18,388 nucleotides of DNA, taken from the NCBI GenBank assembly GCA_002438505.1, contig DJPI01000062.1, forward strand, positions 9,506-27,893, in the 5' to 3' direction. Position numbers and translations under genes: made by a program. Origin of the DNA: Ruminococcaceae bacterium UBA6416. Lineage in GTDB: Bacteria > Bacillota > Clostridia > Oscillospirales > Acutalibacteraceae. The notes under the pieces were generated by a model. It was not told where the DNA came from. It saw nothing but the letters and a program-made list of their open reading frames with translations, and did not search any database. This document shows, piece after piece, positions 7,328-12,520 of the stretch. Each line of letters begins with the position of its first letter. Position 1 is the first letter of the stretch.

Positions 7328-8413
7328 TCAATACTTGACCGGCTTTGCGTCAAGATATTTTTTAACCATGAGAGCAACCTTGAAAACGATTGCATCATCA
7401 AATTCTCTCAAATCAAGGCCGGTGAGCTTTTTGATTTTTTCAAGTCTGTAAACCAGCGTATTTCTATGGACAAAAAGCTTTCTCGATGTTTCTGAAACAT
7501 TGAGGTTGTTTTCAAAGAACTTTTGGATTGTAAAGAGCGTTTCGTGATCAAGCCCGACAATGGAGCCTTTTTTGAAAATCTCCCTCAGGAACATTTCGCA
7601 AAGAGTTGTCGGAAGCTGATAAATAAGTCTTGCAATACCGAGATTTTCATAAGTAACGATCGTTTTCTCGGTGTCAAAGACCTTTCCGACCTCAAGGGCA
7701 ATCTGCGCCTCCTTGAATGAGCGCGGAAGATCCTTGATACCGACAACAATCGAGCCTATGCCGATAATCGAGTTGACGTAATACTCGGTATGGAGAGAAT
7801 CCACAATCGAGCGCGCAAGCTTTTCAAGATCCTTGATGTCGTTTCCGGTGCGCACTTCCTTAACAAGGGCAATATCAAATTCATTGATGTTGATAACAAG
7901 ATCCTTCGCCTTGTCCGGGAAAAGCTTGGAAACGGCCTCATTGATTGAAACATCGCTTCTTTCCGCCGTTCTTATCAGAAGAACACAGCGCGAAACCTCA
8001 TTGTTGAGGCCGAGCTCGCGGGTCTTAAGATAGATATCACCGGGAAGAATGTTGTCAAGAATAACATTCTTGATGAAATTGCTTCTGTCATACTTTTCAT
8101 CGTAATACTGCTTGATATTGTTGAGCGAAACGGCAATCAAGCGCGCATAGTTTGCGGCGGCCTCATCATCGCCGTCAACAAAAACAGCGGCATCAGGATG
8201 AAGCTGCATACCGATGGCGATAAAAGTTCTTGAGCCGATGACCTTCGGTTCAAAGGAAGAAATTTCGTCTCTGAGCTCGGCAAAGCCGGTTTCACCGATA
8301 CGGCCAAGATCACTGCAGCAGATGACGGTGCCGGTGTTATCGACAACCCCTATTGTTCTGTCTATAGCGTCTTTCATTTGATGGATAATACCTTGGAACA
8401 ACCTATTTGACAT
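7328..8413 (-). CDS. PucR/CdaR-family transcriptional regulator
   Basis: This is a 361-residue regulator. Its N-terminal part resembles the sugar-diacid-recognition type sensor of CdaR (IGVVDNTGTVICCSD then GRIG). A middle GGDEF-like/CdaR region contains IGIGSIVVGIKDLPRSFKEA and QIALEVGKV. The C-terminal PucR helix-turn-helix (HTH_30, about 290-355) contains NLNVSETSRKLFVHRNTLVY and RLEKIKKLTGLDLREFDDA. Such proteins activate or repress in response to small metabolites, but the ligand cannot be read from the sequence. The start ATG 8413 has GGAGGG 7 nt upstream. As first gene of the ftsEX-M23-S41 run it may control that operon, although PucR-type regulators are better known from catabolic operons. 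The function in this context is inferred only from position. Confidence 0.85.
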   Translation of the reverse strand: MSNRLFQGIIHQMKDAIDRTIGVVDNTGTVICCSDLGRIGETGFAELRDEISSFEPKVIGSRTFIAIGMQLHPDAAVFVDGDDEAAANYARLIAVSLNNIKQYYDEKYDRSNFIKNVILDNILPGDIYLKTRELGLNNEVSRCVLLIRTAERSDVSINEAVSKLFPDKAKDLVININEFDIALVKEVRTGNDIKDLEKLARSIVDSLHTEYYVNSIIGIGSIVVGIKDLPRSFKEAQIALEVGKVFDTEKTIVTYENLGIARLIYQLPTTLCEMFLREIFKKGSIVGLDHETLFTIQKFFENNLNVSETSRKLFVHRNTLVYRLEKIKKLTGLDLREFDDAIVFKVALMVKKYLDAKPVKY

Positions 8414-8934
8414 ATAATGTCCCTCCAACCATTCAGATATATGGATTTATACATTTTGACTATCGTCACTTTCACCATTTTACACATTCTATCGGCATTT
8501 TGCAATATAAAACGGTAAAAATTTTAGATAATTTTTCAAAAAAATTCTGCCGAGCAGGTATTTTTTGTAAAAAACATCATTTTTTAAAAAAAACGATTCA
8601 ATTTTTCGTCAACTTTTACATTGTATAAATTCACTATAACCGATAATAAAAAGGAACTTTTAATTTCTTATTGGATTTATTTTTGAAACTCAATGTGCAT
8701 TTTGACTAATGTAAGAGTATCATTATCACCTAAAAAATAGCTAAAACAACCTGCTTTCCGGCTTTAAAATCAGTCAATATATATTAAAGCCCAATGTGGT
8801 TTTGCAGCCGTTTTTTCGATTGTTAAAAACCATCACCAAAACTTATTTTATCGTTAATAAGCAAGCAAAATCGACACCAAAGTCCAAATAAAGTCACTTT
8901 GGCTGTCTGTTATACAATTCTTTCAACTTTTTTC
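8414..8934. other. AT-rich divergent intergenic region, no gene seen
   Basis: This stretch separates the regulator-ftsEX operon (minus) from the cas operon (plus). It is strongly AT-rich. I find no credible open frame with a ribosome site. It holds an 11-bp direct repeat CATTTTGACTA (8452-8462 and 8698-8708), each copy preceded by TGGATTTAT (8442-8450 and 8672-8680). It also holds a 7-bp inverted repeat CCAAAGT/ACTTTGG (8877-8883 and 8896-8902). The regulator's promoter must lie in the left part, but no clean sigma-A match was identified. Confidence 0.6.
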
Positions 8935-8963
8935 TTGATATAATTTAAGGTTGCTGATATAAT
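8935..8963 (+). promoter_or_regulatory. Sigma-A promoter of the cas operon
   Basis: TTGATA (8935-8940, 5 of 6) is followed after exactly 17 bases by a perfect TATAAT (8958-8963). The predicted start is near 8970, leaving a leader of about 110 nt before cas3. A second TATAAT (8939-8944) overlaps the -35 but has no partner -35 of its own. Confidence 0.8.
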
Positions 8964-9005
8964 GGGCTTAATAGCAAGAAATGAAATTTAAATATACGTT
9001 TTTAA

Positions 9006-9015
9006 ATGTATACAT
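9006..9015. promoter_or_regulatory. Perfect 10-bp palindrome in the cas leader
   Basis: ATGTATACAT is self-complementary and lies about 36 bp downstream of the predicted cas transcription start. It could be an operator half of a dimeric repressor. No known regulator motif was recognised, and AT-rich DNA makes short palindromes more likely by chance. Confidence 0.3.
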
Positions 9016-9081
9016 ATCAGGACAAAATCACTAAGCGCCTGAATTTTTTCACCGATTCATTTATTTTGAAGGAGAAGCGTT

Positions 9082-11505
9082 ATGATTGCGCACATCAGAA
9101 AAACCGATGGAGCCGTTCAAACTCTTGAAGAGCATTGCCGCCGGGTGGCATTGCTCTGCGAACGTGCGGCGCGGCCACTCGGACTTTCAAAAGCAGGATA
9201 CTTAATCGGGCTTTTGCACGATATGGGGAAGGCAACAAAAGAATTTGAAAAATATCTTTACTCCTCATATGCCGGCGCCAATGTTTCCTCTCCGCATCAT
9301 CACTCCCCTACCGGAGCAATTTATATCTATCGTCGATATTTTTGCACCAAAGACGCTTCAAAAATCCGGTGTGCGGCCGCCCAAATTTTTTCAATGTGCA
9401 TCTACGGCCATCATGCAGGACTTTCTGACTGCATCGGTGAACATCTTGACCCGGGCTTTCTTGACAACTTTGAGCCGGATGAAAGAATCCACTTTGAAGA
9501 TGCGATGAACTGCTTTTTCAAAAGCATCAGTTCCGAAAGCGAACTTGACGCGCTTTTTGAACAGGGACAGCAAGAAATTGAAAAATTCATCAGAAGCATT
9601 GCAAAAAAGCAGACGGACGAAAAGAGCCGTATGTTTCAGCTTGGGATGCTGACGCGGCTTTTGCTGAGCATCCTTGTTGACTCCGACCGCTGGGATTGTG
9701 CCTGTTTTGAATACGGAACGGATTCAGCAGCGCAGACACCCGAGGCAGATTGGGAAAGCCTCTTTGAAACATTTGAAAATTTCCGCAGGAACAATCTGAA
9801 TTCATCCGATGAAATCGGAAAAATCCGTTCTTATATTTCAGACAGGTGCCTTTCAAAAGCCTCAGAAAAACCGGAAATTTATACGCTTTGCGTCCCAACC
9901 GGCGGCGGAAAGACCTATTCAAGTCTGCGTTATGCGCTGAAGCACGCAGCGCTTCACGGCAAAAAACGTGTTTTCTATATAACACCTTATAACACCATTA
10001 TTGACCAAAACGCACAGGACATCAGGAAAGCGCTTTCGGATTACCCGTCAATTCTTGAACACCATTCAAATGTTATTTTGCCAACGCAAGAGGAACAGGA
10101 AAATTACCGAATCCTCACCGAGCGTTGGGACAGTGATATTATTCTCACAAGTCTTGTTCAGTTTATGAACGCCTGTTTTTCTGCTCCAAACTCAGACGCG
10201 CGTCGTCTTTTCCGGCTGACGGATTCCGTTTTAATTTTTGATGAAATTCAGTCTCTACCGAAGCACTGCAAAACGCTTTTTGAGCAGGCAGTCACCTTCC
10301 TTTCCTCACTCTGCGGCAGCACGGTTGTTCTCTGCACGGCAACTCAGCCCAAACTTGAACTTACGCCGAAGCCGGAAGAGCTTGTTGAAAGCTGCGCTGA
10401 CCTTTTCAAAAAAATCAAGCGTGTTTCATACATCTTTGAGCAAAGAGAGGCACTCAGCAACGGTGAAGCGGCGGACAAGCTTATAAAGATGCTTGAAGCC
10501 CGTTCGGTTCTGACCATTGTTAACACAAAGGCGGTTGCATGCGATGTGTATCACGAGGTATTGCTGCGCCTTCCGGAAGCCGGAATGAAAGCGGTTTTTG
10601 CCGAGCCCGGCTGCACGGATGAAGAAATCCGTCTGCGCGCAAAAGCGGCCGCTCATAACGAGGTGCTTTGCGTCCACATGAGCACACTGCTCTGTCCGGC
10701 TCACAGAAAGCAGCTTATAACCTGGCTAAAAATTTGGCTGAAGGAAAACGCACGGGTGTTCTGCATTTCAACGGCGCTCATTGAAGCCGGAATCAACGTC
10801 AGCTTTCCGGTTGTTATCCGCAGCCTTGCAGGTCTTCCGAGCATTGTTCAGGCGGCCGGACGCGCAAACCGCAGCATGGAATATGAAATCGGATACGTTT
10901 ACATCTGGAAATTCTGCGATGAAAATCTAAAATATCTTGCCGACATTCAAAACGGCGGCAATATTATTGACAGCCTCCCCTATGCCGAAAGCTCCTTTGA
11001 ACCGGATTCGCCGGAACAGATTGACCTTTTCTTTTCAAGGTGGCAAGACTATATTGATGCCTGCGAGGACTACCCGCGCGGCGAACCGAACGCAGGAAAA
11101 CCATCACTTTTCAGCCTACTTTCAGACAACGAAAGGAATTTTCAAAGCGCCTGCGGCTTTGGTAATAACAGGAAGCTGATTCTTCACCAAAGCTTCAGAA
11201 CGGCTTACCGTGAATTTGAAGTAATTAAGCAATACACAAGAACCGTTATCGTTCCGTTCGGAAAAGGCAATGAACTTATTGCAAAGCTTGAATGTGAAAC
11301 CGCAATGGCAGAACGGCGTCACCTTTTGAAAGAGGCTCAGGCTTACAGCGTATCTCTTCCGGAACCAACATTCAAAAGACTTGAAGAGGCCGGTGCCGTT
11401 CACGCCGTTGGAGACACGGGTGTATACAGTCTTGATGACGGATATTACGACCGGAACAGCGGTGTATCCGTTGAGCGCGGAGAGCTGCAATTTCTGGTGT
11501 ATTAA
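9082..11505 (+). CDS. cas3: Type I-C CRISPR nuclease-helicase Cas3
   Basis: Cas3 is the target-degrading enzyme: an HD nuclease joined to a superfamily 2 helicase, recruited after the Cascade complex opens an R-loop. The 807 residues fit type I-C. The HD domain (about 1-250) shows His18, the LLHDMGK pair His46-Asp47, a His cluster near 77-79 and IYGHHAG. The helicase shows Walker A VPTGGGKT (about 272-279), the DEAH-box variant DEIQSLP (about 387), motif III CTATQPK (about 418) and motif VI QAAGRANRS (about 590). AAGGAG lies 7 nt before the ATG. It is the first cas gene after the strong promoter at 8935. Unlike the tightly overlapped genes downstream, it is followed by a 277-base gap before cas5c that holds the RNA element described below. 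Confidence 0.95.
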   Translation: MIAHIRKTDGAVQTLEEHCRRVALLCERAARPLGLSKAGYLIGLLHDMGKATKEFEKYLYSSYAGANVSSPHHHSPTGAIYIYRRYFCTKDASKIRCAAAQIFSMCIYGHHAGLSDCIGEHLDPGFLDNFEPDERIHFEDAMNCFFKSISSESELDALFEQGQQEIEKFIRSIAKKQTDEKSRMFQLGMLTRLLLSILVDSDRWDCACFEYGTDSAAQTPEADWESLFETFENFRRNNLNSSDEIGKIRSYISDRCLSKASEKPEIYTLCVPTGGGKTYSSLRYALKHAALHGKKRVFYITPYNTIIDQNAQDIRKALSDYPSILEHHSNVILPTQEEQENYRILTERWDSDIILTSLVQFMNACFSAPNSDARRLFRLTDSVLIFDEIQSLPKHCKTLFEQAVTFLSSLCGSTVVLCTATQPKLELTPKPEELVESCADLFKKIKRVSYIFEQREALSNGEAADKLIKMLEARSVLTIVNTKAVACDVYHEVLLRLPEAGMKAVFAEPGCTDEEIRLRAKAAAHNEVLCVHMSTLLCPAHRKQLITWLKIWLKENARVFCISTALIEAGINVSFPVVIRSLAGLPSIVQAAGRANRSMEYEIGYVYIWKFCDENLKYLADIQNGGNIIDSLPYAESSFEPDSPEQIDLFFSRWQDYIDACEDYPRGEPNAGKPSLFSLLSDNERNFQSACGFGNNRKLILHQSFRTAYREFEVIKQYTRTVIVPFGKGNELIAKLECETAMAERRHLLKEAQAYSVSLPEPTFKRLEEAGAVHAVGDTGVYSLDDGYYDRNSGVSVERGELQFLVY

Positions 11506-11547
11506 ATTTTACATTTTAAGAGCTGTAAAATTTTACGTTCTAAGACC
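11501..11547 (-). promoter_or_regulatory. Two tandem target-like sites for the crRNA-like RNA
   Basis: Two copies of a 20-bp sequence lie 24 bp apart (11504-11523 and 11528-11547, 17 of 20 identical). Read on the minus strand, the second is a protospacer starting at 11543. It matches pseudo-spacer positions 1-11 and 13-18 (TTAGAACGTAA, then one mismatch, then ATTTTA), with GTC in the PAM place (11546-11544). The first starts at 11519 with CTC in the PAM place but has mismatches at positions 4, 7, 12 and 17. Known type I-C PAMs are TTC and similar YYC sequences, so CTC fits and GTC is less usual. Confidence 0.6.
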
Positions 11548-11556
11548 AAAATAGTC

Positions 11557-11585
11557 TTGACTTTTGATTTGGAGCGTGATAATAT
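11557..11585 (+). promoter_or_regulatory. Candidate sigma-A promoter facing cas5c
   Basis: TTGACT (11557-11562, 5 of 6) is followed after 17 bases by TAATAT (11580-11585, 4 of 6). It could give the Cascade genes cas5c-cas8c-cas7c their own transcription. It lies 10 bp downstream of the PAM of the second target-like site. A small dyad, AAGAC/GTCTT (11542-11546 and 11554-11558), overlaps the -35. Confidence 0.5.
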
Positions 11586-11594
11586 AAAAAAGGG

Positions 11595-11636
11595 AAGCAA
11601 AAGGAGGCTCCTTTCAAGAGCCTCCCGGTGCTTTTT
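11595..11636. terminator. Bidirectional terminator/attenuator hairpin ahead of cas5c
   Basis: A perfect 8-bp stem GGAGGCTC (11603-11610) / GAGCCTCC (11618-11625) with a 7-nt loop is extended by AAGCA (11595-11599) / TGCTT (11629-11633). On the minus strand it is followed by T runs (11602-11599 and 11591-11586), which would end the crRNA-like RNA. On the plus strand five T residues (11632-11636) follow, so it may also attenuate transcription from cas3 or from the promoter at 11557 into cas5c. Confidence 0.7.
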
Positions 11637-11640
11637 CCGC

Positions 11641-11729
11641 AATAAAATATTACGTTCTAAATTTCAATCCACATATCCTGCACAGCAGAATATGACTTCT
11701 GCATTGTAACACAGGCGTAATATTTTATT
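11641..11729. repeat. 14-bp inverted repeat flanking the pseudo-repeat
   Basis: AATAAAATATTACG (11641-11654) is the exact reverse complement of 11716-11729. The left arm is part of the pseudo-spacer; the right arm overlaps the -35 of the crRNA-like RNA promoter. In a plus-strand cas transcript the arms can pair and enclose the antisense of the pseudo-repeat. Confidence 0.7.
11661..11696 (-). repeat. Pseudo-repeat of the CRISPR array
   Basis: On the minus strand it begins GTC, then has a 9-bp stem ATATTCTGC / GCAGGATAT (one G-U pair) around a TGT loop, then GTGGATTGAAAT. The genuine repeat also begins GTC and ends GTGGATTGAAAT, but its stem is GCTCCCC / GGGGAGC around ACAC. Ends and architecture are kept while the stem has been replaced on both arms. 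Confidence 0.85.
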
Positions 11730-11732
11730 CAA
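11703..11732 (-). promoter_or_regulatory. Extended -10 promoter of the crRNA-like RNA
   Basis: On the minus strand TTGAAT (11732-11727, 4 of 6) is followed after 18 nt by TACAAT (11708-11703, 5 of 6). This is preceded by TG plus one base, a complete extended -10 (TGTTACAAT). Transcription would begin at about 11697-11696, exactly where the pseudo-repeat GTC begins. Confidence 0.65.
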
Positions 11733-11782
11733 GCCGATACCCGAAAAAAACAAATAAAATTTTAAGAAAGAAGGTGATTTCA

Positions 11783-12520
11783 ATGTCATCATTCAGAAAC
11801 TCAATCGAATTCCGCGTATATGGAAGGTACGCACTGTTCAGCGACCCCCTTTGCCGAATGGGCGGAGAAAAGCTCAGCTATCCGGTGCCGACATATCAGG
11901 CACTCAAGGGTATAACTGAATCAATTTTCTGGAAACCCTCCATACTGTGGATTATTGACTCCGTTCGCATTCTTAACCCAATCAAAACAGAAAACAAAAG
12001 CATCCGCCCGATAAGCTACACAGGCCAGCCCAACACGCTTTCCGTTTATACCTATCTTGTTGACCCGGTCTATGAAGTCAGAGCGCATTTTGTTCCCAAT
12101 CCCTACCGCACCGAACCGGATCTCATTGAGGACGGCAAAAACGAAAATAAGCACCACAACATTGCAAAGCGCTGCGTTGAAAAAGGCGGACGGCGTGACA
12201 TATTTCTCGGAACAAGAGAATGTCAGGCCTATGTTGAACCTTGCGTCTACGGAGAGGAAAAAAGCTATTATCAGAACGGCGAAACAATTAATTTCGGAGT
12301 TATGTTCCACAGCTTTGCTTATCCGGACGAAACCGGGGTCAACGAACTTGGTGTACGCCTTTGGGAAGCAAAAATGACGGACGGGGAAATTGTTTTTACG
12401 CCTCCGGCCGAGTGTGACCCGAAAATGTATCGAAGAGTACGCCCAATGGAAGCAAAAAAATTCGGCAAAAAGTTTGGTAACTTTACTGCCCTTGAAGAAG
12501 GAGATGATTCAACACTGTGA
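11783..12520 (+). CDS. cas5c: Cas5c, pre-crRNA endoribonuclease and Cascade subunit
   Basis: Type I-C lacks Cas6. Its Cas5 variant (Cas5c/Cas5d) cuts the pre-crRNA, leaving an 11-nt 5' handle, and caps the 5' end of the complex. The 245 residues begin with the Cas5 RAMP fold (NSIEFRVYGRYALFSDP). They continue with PVPTYQALKGITESIFW, including a Tyr in the region of the known catalytic Tyr, and with KHHNIAKRC (Lys123, His124, His125), matching the Lys-His pair needed for cleavage in Bacillus halodurans Cas5d. The end carries FLGTRECQAYVEP and the Cas5-type C-terminal part. ATG 11783 is chosen because AAGGTG lies 6 nt upstream; an in-frame GTG at 11774 lies within that ribosome site. The stop overlaps the cas8c start by 4 nt (GTGA), so the two are translationally coupled. 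Confidence 0.93.
   Translation: MSSFRNSIEFRVYGRYALFSDPLCRMGGEKLSYPVPTYQALKGITESIFWKPSILWIIDSVRILNPIKTENKSIRPISYTGQPNTLSVYTYLVDPVYEVRAHFVPNPYRTEPDLIEDGKNENKHHNIAKRCVEKGGRRDIFLGTRECQAYVEPCVYGEEKSYYQNGETINFGVMFHSFAYPDETGVNELGVRLWEAKMTDGEIVFTPPAECDPKMYRRVRPMEAKKFGKKFGNFTALEEGDDSTL

Larger units (their letters stand above)
11586..11697 (-). ncRNA. crRNA-like regulatory RNA (CreR/CreA-type minimal CRISPR) in the cas3-cas5c gap
   Basis: Predicted RNA of about 110 nt on the strand opposite to the cas genes. Its parts, in order, are a start near 11697-11696 set by an extended -10 promoter; a 36-nt pseudo-repeat (11696-11661); a pseudo-spacer of about 34 nt from 11660 beginning TTAGAACGTAA; and a hairpin with T residues (11633-11586). 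The 5' handle GTGGATTGAAAT is identical to the last 12 bases of the genuine array repeat, so Cas5c and Cascade should be able to process and load it. The pseudo-spacer pairs partially with a site just upstream of a promoter facing cas5c. Known relatives in type: CreA (guards a toxin gene) and CreR (represses cas genes). No toxin-like mini-gene was found, so an autoregulatory CreR role is favoured. All of this is sequence inference. Confidence 0.75.

Noticed and set aside
8545..8565. Small CTGC-CGA-GCAG hairpin followed by T residues as a terminator
   Set aside because: The stem is only 4 bp, and no transcript on that strand is expected to end there.
8407..8628. Plus-strand 73-codon open frame in the divergent spacer
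   Set aside because: No ribosome site, low-complexity AT-driven composition rich in Phe, His and Lys, and it overlaps the start region of the regulator gene on the other strand.
8982..9005. Possible second target of the crRNA-like RNA in the cas3 leader (TACGTT core on the plus strand)
   Set aside because: Only positions 1, 3 and 5-10 of the seed match, with mismatches at 2, 4 and 11-13. The flanking trinucleotide is ATT, not a type I-C PAM. AT-rich coincidence is likely.
11590..11709. A CreT-like toxin mini-gene beside the crRNA-like RNA
   Set aside because: The only short frames (GTG at 11628 giving 5 codons, ATG at 11692 giving 5 codons) lack a properly spaced ribosome site and tandem rare codons; GGAGG at 11603 has no start codon after it. 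A toxin is therefore not supported.
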